Part shown: positions 51,493-61,636 of the stretch, piece by piece
Layout of the letters: every line of letters begins with the position of its first letter
Numbering within the stretch: the stretch's first letter is position 1
Origin: Pseudomonas flexibilis
GTDB taxonomy: Bacteria; Pseudomonadota; Gammaproteobacteria; Pseudomonadales; Pseudomonadaceae
DNA length: 64,000 nt
Assembly (NCBI RefSeq): GCF_000802425.1
Contig: NZ_JRUD01000010.1
Span: forward strand, 124,001-188,000
Direction: 5' to 3'
Notes under the pieces: model-generated
Database searches by the model: none
Told to the model about the DNA's origin: nothing
What the model saw: only the letters and a program-made list of their open reading frames with translations
Made by a program: the position numbers and the translations under genes

Positions 51493-52347
51493 ATGAATGA
51501 AGGATTGATTGTTGCGGTAGTGCTGCTGGTGTTCATTCTGGTCACCGTCGCCAAAGGTGTGCGCCTGGTGGCGCAGGGTGAGGAATGGGTGGTCGAGCGC
51601 CTGGGCAAGTACCACAGCACGCTACGACCGGGGCTGAACATCCTGATTCCCTATCTGGATCGGGTGGCCTACAAGCTGGTGACCAAGGACATCATCCTCG
51701 ACGTGCAGGAGCAGGAAGTGATTACCCGCGACAACGCGGTGATCCTCACCAACGCCATCGCCTTCGTGAAGGTCACCGATCCGGTGAAGGCGGTATACGG
51801 GGTGACCGATTTCTCCGAGGCGATCCGCAACCTGATCATGACCACGCTGCGTTCGATCGTCGGCGAGATGGAGCTGGACGAGGCGCTGTCCTCGCGCGAC
51901 AAGATCAAGGCCCGCCTGCGCGAGAGCATCGCCGACGAGGCCGTGGACTGGGGCCTGACCGTGAAGTCGGTGGAGATCCAGGACATCAAGCCGTCCGAAT
52001 CCATGCAGCGCGCCATGGAAATGCAGGCCGCCGCCGAGCGTGAGCGCAAGGCCACCGTGACCCGCGCCGAAGGCGCCAAGCAGGCGGCGATCCTGGAGGC
52101 CGAGGCCCGCCTGGAATCGGCCAAGCGCGACGCCGATGCCCAGGTGACCCTGGCGGAATCGTCGGCCGAGGCGATTCGTCGCGTGACCTCGGCCATCGGC
52201 AACGAAACCGGCCCGATGATGTTCCTGCTCGGCGAGAAGTACATCGCCGCCATGGAAGGCCTAAGCAAGAGCACCAACGCCAAGACCGTGCTGATCCCCG
52301 CCGATATCCAGGAAACCCTGCGCGGCGTGCTGGGCAAGCGCGGCTGA
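51493..52347 (+). CDS. SPFH/Band 7 stomatin-like membrane protein (QmcA-like)
   Basis: This 284-residue protein has an N-terminal membrane segment (residues 4-22), a Band 7/PHB domain (about 22-190, including [20 protein letters not shown] and [20 protein letters not shown]), and a helical, Ala/Glu-rich coiled-coil region (about 190-240). SPFH proteins organise membrane microdomains and often modulate FtsH-type proteases. It forms an operon with the upstream NfeD gene; an AGGAG site lies before the ATG. Confidence 0.9.
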   Translation: MNEGLIVAVVLLVFILVTVAKGVRLVAQGEEWVVERLGKYHSTLRPGLNILIPYLDRVAYKLVTKDIILDVQEQEVITRDNAVILTNAIAFVKVTDPVKAVYGVTDFSEAIRNLIMTTLRSIVGEMELDEALSSRDKIKARLRESIADEAVDWGLTVKSVEIQDIKPSESMQRAMEMQAAAERERKATVTRAEGAKQAAILEAEARLESAKRDADAQVTLAESSAEAIRRVTSAIGNETGPMMFLLGEKYIAAMEGLSKSTNAKTVLIPADIQETLRGVLGKRG

Positions 52348-52358
52348 GCCGGCTTCCC

Positions 52359-52381
52359 CCCTCTCCCCTCGCGGGAGAGGG
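52359..52381. repeat. CCCTCTCCC-type palindromic repeat after the SPFH gene
   Basis: CCCTCTCCC (52359-52367) and GGGAGAGGG (52373-52381) form a 9-bp stem with a 5-base loop. It is related to the longer palindrome at 30281-30309. It may serve as the operon's 3' hairpin. Confidence 0.65.
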
Positions 52382-52478
52382 CCGGAGAGAAGGGGCGCAC
52401 CCACGAGCGAGGGACGCTCCCCTCCACCCGCACGGATATGGGAAAATCGCCGCCCTATCCCCCCGCCGATGTTTCCCG

Positions 52479-53438
52479 ATGTCCACCGCTGCCCCCGCCC
52501 TGCACCCACGCAACCGCCACCAGGGACGCTACGACTTTCCCGCCCTGATCAAAATCTGTCCGGAACTGGCGCGTTTCGTCATCACCAATCCTTATGGCAA
52601 GCCGAGCATCGACTTCGCCAATCCCGAAGCGGTGAAGGTGTTCAACCGCGCGCTGCTGCGCCAGCACTACGGCCTGCGCCACTGGGACATTCCGGCCGGT
52701 TACCTGTGCCCGCCCATTCCCGGCCGCGCCGACTACCTGCACGGCCTGGCCGACCTGCTGGCCGGCGACAACGGCAACCGCATCCCAGAGGGCTCGCGGA
52801 TTCGGGTGCTGGATGTGGGCAGCGGCGCCAACTGCGTCTACCCGCTGATCGGCCTGCATGAATACGGCTGGCGTTTCGTCGGTGCGGACATCGATGCCAC
52901 CGCGCTTAAGGCGGCGGCGGAGATCCTGCGCGCCAATCGCCTGCAGGAACGTATCGAGCTGCGCCAGCAGGCCGAACCCGCACATATCTTCCAGGGCGTG
53001 ATCCAGCCGGACGAGCGCTTTGACCTGACCCTGTGCAACCCGCCGTTCCACGCCTCGGCGGACGAAGCGCTGAGCGGCAGCCGGCGCAAGTGGCGCAACC
53101 TAGGCAAGCTGGACCCCAAGCGTGCCCTGCCGGTGCTCAACTTCGGTGGGCAGGGCAACGAGCTGCACTGTCCCGGGGGCGAAGCGGCGTTCATCGACAC
53201 GCTGGCCCATGAAAGCGCGCAGGTCGCCACGCAGGTCTACCGCTTCAGCACGCTGGTGTCCAAGGCGGGCAACCTGCCGGGCCTGGAGAGCCGCCTGCAA
53301 GCGCTGGGCGCGCGCGATATCCGCATCACGCCGATGGCGCAGGGCCAGAAGCAGAGCCGCTTCGTGTCATGGACCTTCCTGACGCCCAAGCAGCGCGAGG
53401 CCTGGCGCAAGGGCTGGCAGGGCGGAGAAGGCGGCTAG
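52479..53438 (+). CDS. rlmF: RlmF, 23S rRNA adenine-N6-methyltransferase (A1618)
   Basis: RlmF (YbiN) methylates A1618 of 23S rRNA using S-adenosylmethionine. The 319-residue protein starts [20 protein letters not shown] and shows the SAM-binding [14 protein letters not shown] (about residues 111-124) and the N6-adenine methyltransferase motif NPPFHAS (about 187-193). The KWRNLGK and [20 protein letters not shown] stretches are RlmF-specific. It stands alone before a repeat-rich gap. Confidence 0.94.
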   Translation: MSTAAPALHPRNRHQGRYDFPALIKICPELARFVITNPYGKPSIDFANPEAVKVFNRALLRQHYGLRHWDIPAGYLCPPIPGRADYLHGLADLLAGDNGNRIPEGSRIRVLDVGSGANCVYPLIGLHEYGWRFVGADIDATALKAAAEILRANRLQERIELRQQAEPAHIFQGVIQPDERFDLTLCNPPFHASADEALSGSRRKWRNLGKLDPKRALPVLNFGGQGNELHCPGGEAAFIDTLAHESAQVATQVYRFSTLVSKAGNLPGLESRLQALGARDIRITPMAQGQKQSRFVSWTFLTPKQREAWRKGWQGGEGG

Positions 53439-53456
53439 CGCTGCCTGACGGCGCGC

Positions 53457-53556
53457 ATGGTGGATCGGTGGAGCGCGATCCACCCTACGAAACAGCGCGG
53501 ACCCGTAGGGCGGACAGCGTCTTTCCTGTCCACCATCGCGCCGGGCACGGCGCACC
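53457..53556. repeat. Repeat region with nested inverted repeats, includes copy B
   Basis: This gap between convergent rlmF and the small membrane-protein gene contains GTGGATC/GATCCAC around 53460-53484 and GGACAG/CTGTCC around 53513-53540, with CCTACG and CGTAGGG facing each other. The segment 53463-53489 is copy B of the repeat at 49031-49057 (25/27). The overall design, two hairpins flanked by a TAGGGT-like arm, is the same idea as the cloverleaf at 17371-17449. Confidence 0.65.
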
Positions 53557-53565
53557 TGCGGCGCG

Positions 53566-53871
53566 TCAGAGAAAATGTTCGCCCAGGTATGGCCGCAGCA
53601 GTTGGATGGCTTCGAACACCCCGCCACTCACCAGCATGACCAGCCCGACGTAGATGGCGTGCATCAGGTTGCTGCGGGCGAAACGATTGATCCACCAGCG
53701 GTGCAGCAGCAAGGCCAGGATGCCCAGCAGCGGAAAGACACCCAGCGCGATGAAAACACCGGTCTGGGTCTGCGGACGGGTCAGCAGCAGGCCGACCAGC
53801 ATCCAGACGAGCAGTGCATAGAGTCGGTGGCGACGGTCGCGCCAAGGGCTGTGCAACGGAACAGGCCTCAT
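53566..53871 (-). CDS. Small integral membrane protein of unknown function (DUF2069-like)
   Basis: This 101-residue protein begins MRPVPLHSPWRDRRHRLYAL at ATG 53871. It has about three membrane segments (LLVWMLVGLLLT, FIALGVFPLLGILALLLHRW, AIYVGLVMLVSGGVFEAI) separated by short basic loops. Its size and the LLHRWWINRF turn suggest one of the small inner-membrane families such as DUF2069, but I do not recognise it with certainty. It lies 95 bases downstream of the isochorismatase-like gene on the same strand. Confidence 0.65.
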   Translation of the reverse strand: MRPVPLHSPWRDRRHRLYALLVWMLVGLLLTRPQTQTGVFIALGVFPLLGILALLLHRWWINRFARSNLMHAIYVGLVMLVSGGVFEAIQLLRPYLGEHFL

Positions 53872-53965
53872 CGTGCCTCCAAATGGTGCAGGGATTGACG
53901 TTAGTCCGTGCGCCAGCAAGAAGCCTGCCATGATATCGGCGCGATATCGCCAACTCTTTGGCAGT

Positions 53966-54508
53966 TCAGCGAATCAGCGTCCGGCTGATTTCCTTGAACG
54001 TCTCGGTCCCCGCCCGTTCCATCCACTCGAAGGCCACCATCTCGCCCGAGACGATCTGCGCGCCGGCCTGCCGCATGCGCGCCAGCGCCAGCTGCTTGTT
54101 GGCCGGCGTGCGCGAGGTCACCGCCTCCTCGACCACGAACACCTGCCGGCCGGCTTCCAGCAGTTCCAGCACCGTCTGCAGCACGCAGACGTGGGTCTCC
54201 GCACCACACACCACGAACTGCTGCCGCTCGCCGCCGGGCTGGGCCAGCAGCGCCGCTTCCCGGGCGGTGGAAAAGCGCAGTTTTTCCACCGGCGTCACGC
54301 TCTCCAGCAACGGCTGCAAGGCCGCCACGGTCGGGCCCAGCCCCTTCGGGTACTGCTCGCTGACCAGCACCGGCACGTTCAGCTTGCGCGCCACACGGAT
54401 CAGCCAGGCGCTGTTGTCCACCAGCGCCTCGGCCTCGTGCAGGGCCGGGCACAGGCGTTCCTGGATATCGATGACCAGCAGGGTCGAACGGTCGGCGCGC
54501 ATCAGCAT
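53966..54508 (-). CDS. Isochorismatase-like cysteine hydrolase
   Basis: This 180-residue protein of the isochorismatase/YcaC-like superfamily has the catalytic triad visible as Asp in LLVIDIQERL (about residue 14), Lys in EQYPKGLG (about 56) and Cys in CGAETHVCVLQTVLELL (about 110). The family hydrolyses various amides, isochorismate or nicotinamide, and the substrate is not assignable. ATG 54508 or 54502 fits the conserved start. A strong terminator upstream isolates it from clpB. Confidence 0.87.
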   Translation of the reverse strand: MLMRADRSTLLVIDIQERLCPALHEAEALVDNSAWLIRVARKLNVPVLVSEQYPKGLGPTVAALQPLLESVTPVEKLRFSTAREAALLAQPGGERQQFVVCGAETHVCVLQTVLELLEAGRQVFVVEEAVTSRTPANKQLALARMRQAGAQIVSGEMVAFEWMERAGTETFKEISRTLIR

Positions 54509-54557
54509 GGGCAGGTCTCCAAGGCAAAATTGAACCTGCAGCATGCCCGCAGACGAA

Positions 54558-54580
54558 AACGGGGGCCAGAGGCCCCCGTT
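54558..54580 (-). terminator. Rho-independent terminator of clpB
   Basis: AACGGGGGCC (54558-54567) and GGCCCCCGTT (54571-54580) form a perfect 10-bp stem with loop AGA. On the minus strand it is followed by TTTTCGTCT, and it lies 26 bases past the clpB stop. Confidence 0.88.
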
Positions 54581-54605
54581 GTTCATTGGTCGTAGACGAA
54601 ACAGG

Positions 54606-57170
<2,565 letters not shown>

Positions 57171-57226
57171 GAAGAGGTTCCTCATTGAGAAGCGAGCGGG
57201 CGGTGAACGGCCCGTGGATGCTCCTT

Positions 57227-57254
57227 AGATGAGGATGATGCCCAAGGATTCAAG
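57227..57254 (-). promoter_or_regulatory. Sigma-32 (RpoH) promoter of clpB
   Basis: On the minus strand CTTGAAT (57248-57254) and CCTCATCT (57227-57234) are separated by 13 bases. They match the sigma-32 consensus CTTGAAA-N13-CCCCATNT in six of seven and seven of eight positions. Transcription would start near 57220, giving a leader of about 50 bases before the clpB ATG. This fits ClpB as a heat-shock protein. Confidence 0.8.
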
Positions 57255-57310
57255 GGCGCCGGGCGAGCCGTGACGCCAGGTCGCAGGTGCCGCGAAGCTG
57301 CAGGGTCAAC

Positions 57311-57380
57311 TGTAGGAGCGACTTCAGTCGCGAGCTCCTGGGTGGCGCCTGCACAAGCGCATCGCGGCTCCGCCCCTACA
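57311..57380. repeat. REP-like element between clpB and pgeF
   Basis: The outer arms TGTAGGAGCG (57311-57320) and CGCCCCTACA (57371-57380) pair with one mismatch. Inside the left arm a stem AGGAGC/GCTCCT (57314-57319, 57334-57339) encloses GCGAC-TTCA-GTCGC. TGTAGGAGCG is the usual core of Pseudomonas REP sequences. Confidence 0.75.
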
Positions 57381-57399
57381 CAATCGGCAGCGGTGCCTG

Positions 57400-58131
57400 T
57401 TATCGCGGCGCCAGCCAGATCAGCGAGGCGAAACGCCCGGTACGCGCAGCGCGACGGTAGGAATAGAAGCGTGGGTCGCTCCAGGTGCACAGCCCGCCGC
57501 CATACACGGCGGTGACGCCGCGCGCGGCCAGGCGGATGCGCGCCAACTGATAAAGATCGGCCAGGTACTTACCGGGATTGGCGCTCGGCCGGAACGCCGC
57601 GTCCGCTTGCGGATGTCCGACCAGGAAGGCCTCGCGCACTTCTGGCCCCACTTCGAACGCCTCCGGCCCGATGGCCGGGCCGAGCCAGACCAGCACCTCT
57701 CCGGGCAGGCAATCCAGCGCATCGAGGGTGGCTTCCAGCATGCCGCCGGCCAGCCCGCGCCAGCCGGCATGCGCCGCTGCCACGCGCGTGCCAGCGCGGT
57801 CGCAGAACAGCGCGGGCAGACAGTCGGCGGTCAGGATGGCGCAAGCCACGCCCGGCGTGGCGCTCCAGCTGGCATCAGCTTCCTGGACGCGGGCGGGATC
57901 GGCTTCCACCACGCGGATGCCATGCACCTGGCTCAGCCAGGCGGGCTGGCAATCGAGGGCGTCCCGCAGGCGGCGGCGGTTCTCGGCCACCGCCTGCGGA
58001 TCGTCATTCACGTGATCGCCGAGGTTGAAACTGTCGAACGGCGACTGGCTGATGCCGCCGCTGCGGGTCGTCACGCAGGCGCGTACGCCGGCCGGCGCCG
58101 GCCAGTCGGGGACCAGCCAGTCGGTCATCAT
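57400..58131 (-). CDS. pgeF: PgeF (YfiH), purine nucleoside/peptidoglycan-editing laccase-domain protein
   Basis: This 243-residue member of the YfiH/DUF152 laccase-domain family was first called polyphenol oxidase. In E. coli it removes misincorporated serine from peptidoglycan precursors, and related proteins act on purine nucleosides. Motifs are LSQVHGIRVV (about residues 66-75), ILTADCLPALFCD (about 98-110) and AAHAGWRGLAGGMLEATLDA (about 118-137), which supply the copper/zinc-binding His and Cys residues. The ATG at 58131 overlaps the rluD stop by one base. An open frame continuing far upstream is not the gene. Confidence 0.92.
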   Translation of the reverse strand: MMTDWLVPDWPAPAGVRACVTTRSGGISQSPFDSFNLGDHVNDDPQAVAENRRRLRDALDCQPAWLSQVHGIRVVEADPARVQEADASWSATPGVACAILTADCLPALFCDRAGTRVAAAHAGWRGLAGGMLEATLDALDCLPGEVLVWLGPAIGPEAFEVGPEVREAFLVGHPQADAAFRPSANPGKYLADLYQLARIRLAARGVTAVYGGGLCTWSDPRFYSYRRAARTGRFASLIWLAPR

Positions 58132-59102
58132 CAGACGAAGGACTCGCTGTCCTGGCGCAGCAGGGAGAGCAGCCAGACGAAGTCTTCGGGCAGCGGCGAT
58201 TCCCACTTCATGCGCTTGCCGGTGGTCGGGTGCTCCAGCTCCAGGAAGCGCGCGTGCAGCGCCTGCCGGGGGAAGTTCTTCAGGCTGTCGACCAGCGTGG
58301 GGCTGGCCGCCGGCGGAATGCGGAAGCGGCCCGCGTACACCGGGTCGCCGACCAGCGGATAGCCGATGTGGGTCATGTGCACGCGGATTTGGTGGGTGCG
58401 TCCGGTTTCCAGCTTGACCCGCACGTGGGTGTGCGAGCGGAAGCGTTCCAGCACCCGGTAATGGCTGACCGCCGGCTTGCCGCCGACGCTCACCGCCATG
58501 CGCTGGCGCTGGGTGCCATGACGGCCGATGGGCGCGTCGATGGTGCCGCCGGCGGTGATCACGCCGATCACGATGGCCTCGTAGATGCGGCTGACGGTGC
58601 GTTTCTGCAGCTGATCCACCAGCGTGGTGTGGGCTTCCAGGGTCTTGGCCACCACCATCAGGCCGGTGGTGTCCTTGTCCAGGCGATGCACGATGCCGCA
58701 ACGCGGTACCTGATCGATACCCGGTACATGGTGCAGCAGCGCATTGAGCAGCGTACCGTCGGCGTGCCCGGCCGCCGGGTGTACCACCAGGCCGGCCGGC
58801 TTGTCGATCACCATCAACTGGTCGTCTTCGTAGACGATGTTCAGGGCGATGTCCTGGGCTACCCAATCGCCCTGCACTTCCTGCTCGGCCTCGAGCTCCA
58901 GCACGGCGCCGCCGTGCACGATGTCGCGCGGACGCAGCACCGCACCGTTGACGGTCAGGCGGCCGTCCTTGATCCAACTGGTCAGGCGCGAGCGCGAATG
59001 GTCGGCGAACAGCTGTGCGGCAACCTGGTCGAGGCGCTGGCCACCCAGTTCGTAGGGAACTTCGGCGCGCAGCTGAATGGTTTGCGTGGGAGTCGGTGAC
59101 AT
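58131..59102 (-). CDS. rluD: RluD, 23S rRNA pseudouridine synthase (1911/1915/1917)
   Basis: RluD makes three pseudouridines in helix 69 of 23S rRNA. The 323-residue protein has an N-terminal S4 RNA-binding domain (about residues 15-75, with [20 protein letters not shown]) and the catalytic RluA-type domain with the essential aspartate in [13 protein letters not shown] (about 139-151). ATG 59102 begins [11 protein letters not shown]; a TTG three codons upstream is less likely. It is divergent from bamD, a conserved arrangement. Confidence 0.95.
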   Translation of the reverse strand: MSPTPTQTIQLRAEVPYELGGQRLDQVAAQLFADHSRSRLTSWIKDGRLTVNGAVLRPRDIVHGGAVLELEAEQEVQGDWVAQDIALNIVYEDDQLMVIDKPAGLVVHPAAGHADGTLLNALLHHVPGIDQVPRCGIVHRLDKDTTGLMVVAKTLEAHTTLVDQLQKRTVSRIYEAIVIGVITAGGTIDAPIGRHGTQRQRMAVSVGGKPAVSHYRVLERFRSHTHVRVKLETGRTHQIRVHMTHIGYPLVGDPVYAGRFRIPPAASPTLVDSLKNFPRQALHARFLELEHPTTGKRMKWESPLPEDFVWLLSLLRQDSESFV

Positions 59103-59230
59103 GCTGGGCAACGGGGCGCGGCCTTTGGACTGGGGCGGCGCTTGTGATTAAATACGGCGTCCTGGCCCGGAGTTCCGGGCCGCACACTATATCAGGACGG
59201 CCCGCGGCCGTCACAGGGACGCAAGCCGCC

Positions 59231-60193
59231 ATGCACGTGAAACATCTGTTGCTGATCGCCACCCTGGCCCTTGCCGCCTGCGCCTCCCAGGAGTCCAAGG
59301 ACGACGAACTCAGCGAAGCCGAGCTGTATCGCCAGGCGCAGTCCGCGCTGGACGACAAGAGCTACACCACCGCCGTGAACAAGCTCAAGGCCCTGGAGTC
59401 CCGTTACCCCTTCGGCCGCTACGCCGAGCAGGCGCAGCTGGAACTGATCTACGCCTACTACAAGAACATGGAGCCGGAGGCTGCCAAGTCCGCCGCCGAT
59501 CGCTTCATCCGCCTGCATCCGCAGCACCCGCAGGTCGACTACGCCTACTACCTCAAGGGCCTGGCTGCCTTCGACCAGGACAACGGACTGCTGGCGCGCT
59601 TCATGCCGCTGGACATGTCCAAGCGCGATCCCGGCGCGGCGCGCGACTCCTACAACGAATTCGCCCGACTCACCAGCCGCTATCCCAACAGCCGCTACGC
59701 CCCGGATGCCAAGCAGCGCATGATCTTCCTGCGCAACCGCCTGGCCGCCAACGAAGTGCATGTCGGCCAGTACTACCTGACCCGCAAGGCCTATGTGGCG
59801 GCCGCCAACCGCGGCCGCTATGTGGTGGAGAACTTCCAGGAAACGCCAGCGGTGGGTGACGGCCTGGCCCTGATGGTCGAAGCCTATCAGCACCTGGGGC
59901 TGGATGACCTCGCGGCCAGCAGCCTGGCGACTCTGAAACTCAACTACCCGCAGCACCCGAGCCTGGACAACGGCCGCTTCGTGCCGCGGGAAAGCATGGA
60001 CGAACGCGGCTGGCTGGCCCGCGCGCCCCTTGGGCTGGTCGAGACCGACACCACCCTGGAACCCGGCGAAACCCGGGCCAGCCAGGACGTGCAACGCCAG
60101 TACGAGGAAGCCGAGGACGCCTTGCCCGACGAGCTGAAGACGGAACGCAAGCGCTCCTGGTGGAGCCGCCTGACCTTCGGCCTGTTCGACTAG
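59231..60193 (+). CDS. bamD: BamD, outer-membrane protein assembly lipoprotein
   Basis: BamD (ComL) is the essential lipoprotein of the BAM complex that folds beta-barrels into the outer membrane. The 320-residue precursor starts at ATG 59231 with lipobox LALAACAS (Cys about residue 17), followed by TPR repeats (about 30-240, with [20 protein letters not shown] and [20 protein letters not shown]). The C-terminal tail beyond residue 245 is acidic and basic, as often seen in pseudomonads. It is divergent from rluD and followed by a strong terminator. Confidence 0.94.
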   Translation: MHVKHLLLIATLALAACASQESKDDELSEAELYRQAQSALDDKSYTTAVNKLKALESRYPFGRYAEQAQLELIYAYYKNMEPEAAKSAADRFIRLHPQHPQVDYAYYLKGLAAFDQDNGLLARFMPLDMSKRDPGAARDSYNEFARLTSRYPNSRYAPDAKQRMIFLRNRLAANEVHVGQYYLTRKAYVAAANRGRYVVENFQETPAVGDGLALMVEAYQHLGLDDLAASSLATLKLNYPQHPSLDNGRFVPRESMDERGWLARAPLGLVETDTTLEPGETRASQDVQRQYEEAEDALPDELKTERKRSWWSRLTFGLFD

Positions 60194-60210
60194 CAGGCCA
60201 TGCAAAACAA

Positions 60211-60235
60211 GGGAGCGCCAGGCGCTCCCTTTTTT
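60211..60235 (+). terminator. Rho-independent terminator of bamD
   Basis: GGGAGCGCC (60211-60219) pairs with GGCGCTCCC (60221-60229) to give a perfect 9-bp stem with a one-base formal loop (effectively a shorter stem with a larger loop). It is followed by six T residues (60230-60235), 17 bases after the bamD stop. Confidence 0.92.
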
Positions 60236-60273
60236 GTTTACAGTGCCCGACATAACAACGAGCGAGGCACGCC

Positions 60274-61104
60274 ATGACCCAACCTGTTGCCCTGATAACC
60301 GGCTGCTCCAGCGGCATCGGCCGCGCCCTGGCCGATGCATTCCTCTCGGCCGGCTACCACGTATGGGCCACCGCCCGCAAACCCGAGGATCTAGCCGCCC
60401 TGGCCGCGGCGGGATTCACCGCCGTGGCCTTGGACGTCAACGACGCCCAAGCGGTACTGGAGCTGGGCGATGATCTGCGAAAGCGGGCCGGACGGCTCGA
60501 CGTACTGGTCAACAACGCCGGCTACGGCGCCATGGGCCCACTGCTGGATGGTGGTGCCGACGCGCTGCGCCGGCAGTTCGAGACCAATGTGTTCGCCCCG
60601 ATCGAGCTGGCCCGCGCCTGCTTCCCCCTGCTGCGCGACAGCCGTGGCCTGGTGATCAACATAGGCAGTGTCTCCGGTGTGCTGGTCACGCCGTTCGCTG
60701 GCGCCTACTGCGCTTCCAAGGCTGCGGTGCATGCACTCTCCGACGCCTTGCGCCTGGAACTGGCACCGTTCGGTATCCAGGTCATGGAAGTCCAGCCCGG
60801 CGCCATCGCCTCCAGCTTCGGTGCTCATGCCAGCCAGCAGGCCGAGGCAATGCTGAACGAGTCCTCCCCCTGGTGGCCAATGCGAGATGGCATCCGGGCC
60901 CGTGCCAGAGCCTCCCAGCAAAACCCGACACCCGCGGCGGACTTCGCCCGCGCGGTGCTCGCCGCTGTCCAGGCGCGCAGACGCCCCCGCGTGCTGCGCC
61001 TGGGCAACGGCAGCCGCAGCCTGCCGCTCATGGCCGCCTGTTTACCCGGCGGCGTGCTGGATCGCGTGCTGAGCAAGCGTTTCGGTCTACGGCGTCAGTT
61101 CTGA
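60274..61104 (+). CDS. Short-chain dehydrogenase/reductase (SDR family)
   Basis: This 276-residue classical SDR has the NAD(P)-binding TGxxxGxG motif in ITGCSSGIGRALA (about residues 7-19), the NNAG motif (about 86-89), and the catalytic Ser and Tyr-x3-Lys in NIGSVSG and YCASKAAVHALSDAL (about 133-160). Substrate is unknown; the ATARK segment after beta-2 suggests NADPH preference. It ends overlapping the 3' end of the convergent DUF3509 gene by 77 bases. Confidence 0.88.
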   Translation: MTQPVALITGCSSGIGRALADAFLSAGYHVWATARKPEDLAALAAAGFTAVALDVNDAQAVLELGDDLRKRAGRLDVLVNNAGYGAMGPLLDGGADALRRQFETNVFAPIELARACFPLLRDSRGLVINIGSVSGVLVTPFAGAYCASKAAVHALSDALRLELAPFGIQVMEVQPGAIASSFGAHASQQAEAMLNESSPWWPMRDGIRARARASQQNPTPAADFARAVLAAVQARRRPRVLRLGNGSRSLPLMAACLPGGVLDRVLSKRFGLRRQF

Positions 61105-61339
61105 TCAGCCAGAGCAATGCCTGGCCACGTTCGACGGCGATGCCAAATCGAATGCTGCGAATCAGCCGGCGCAACGCGTCCGGATCCTGCAGCTCGCGCG
61201 CCGACAGCCGGCGCCGGATCAGCCGGTTCTGACGATCGCACAGCACCAGCAGGCGGCTGCCATCCGCCCGCTGCGGGCTGAAGCACACGCGAAAGTCATC
61301 CGCAAAGGCGAGCCTCAGGTACCGATAGGGATCGAACAT
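61028..61339 (-). CDS. DUF3509 family small protein
   Basis: This 103-residue protein begins MFDPYRYLRLAFADDFRVCF at ATG 61339. The block FSPQRADGSRLLVLCDRQN-(RLIRRRLSARELQDP)-DALRRLIRSIRFGIAVERG is the pattern of the pseudomonad DUF3509 family, whose function is unknown. The last 25 or so residues, basic and Arg-rich, are encoded opposite the end of the SDR gene and look unlike the rest, so the frame may have been extended by loss of the normal stop. Confidence 0.75.
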   Translation of the reverse strand: MFDPYRYLRLAFADDFRVCFSPQRADGSRLLVLCDRQNRLIRRRLSARELQDPDALRRLIRSIRFGIAVERGQALLWLIRTDAVDRNACSARDPARRRVNRRP

Positions 61340-61636
61340 GGTTGCCGCCCTCGCCGTTGGTAAGTCTCATCACAGGCAGAGCAAGGGGCGCACCAGCTTG
61401 CGCGGCTTCCGACCAACGGCAACTATGGCATTCCAGAGCATCGCGGCGTTTCCGGTTGCGCACGGGTGCGCACCATCGCGGCAACTCGCTCGCAATCCTG
61501 CCCTGTAACGATGCAACGCATCGCCCGGGGCTGCCCAGGTGCCGGCGGCCGTGCGAGAATTTGCGGTTTCCCTGATTCGGCCTGTGAAGTTGATGCAGTT
61601 CGACCTGTACCTTTCTCCAACAGCGGATCGCCGCTC
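61340..61636. other. Non-coding gap before the helicase gene
   Basis: In this 297-base divergent region between the DUF3509 gene and the SNF2 helicase I see no convincing gene, repeat or terminator. Short open frames here have no recognisable family. Promoters for both flanking genes must lie here, but no clear -35/-10 pair stands out. Confidence 0.6.

Noticed and set aside
59125-59153. Possible sigma-70 promoter for bamD (TTGGAC-N17-TTAAAT)
   Set aside because: Spacing is right, but only three of six -35 and four of six -10 bases match, which is common by chance.
57400-59358. A 652-codon minus-strand frame covering pgeF and rluD
   Set aside because: Only its end (from 58131) is the pgeF gene; the upstream part lies in another frame of rluD and has no similarity pattern.
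61342-61575. Short plus-strand open frame of 77 codons before the helicase
   Set aside because: No family resemblance, no ribosome-binding site, and Arg/Pro-rich composition typical of chance frames.
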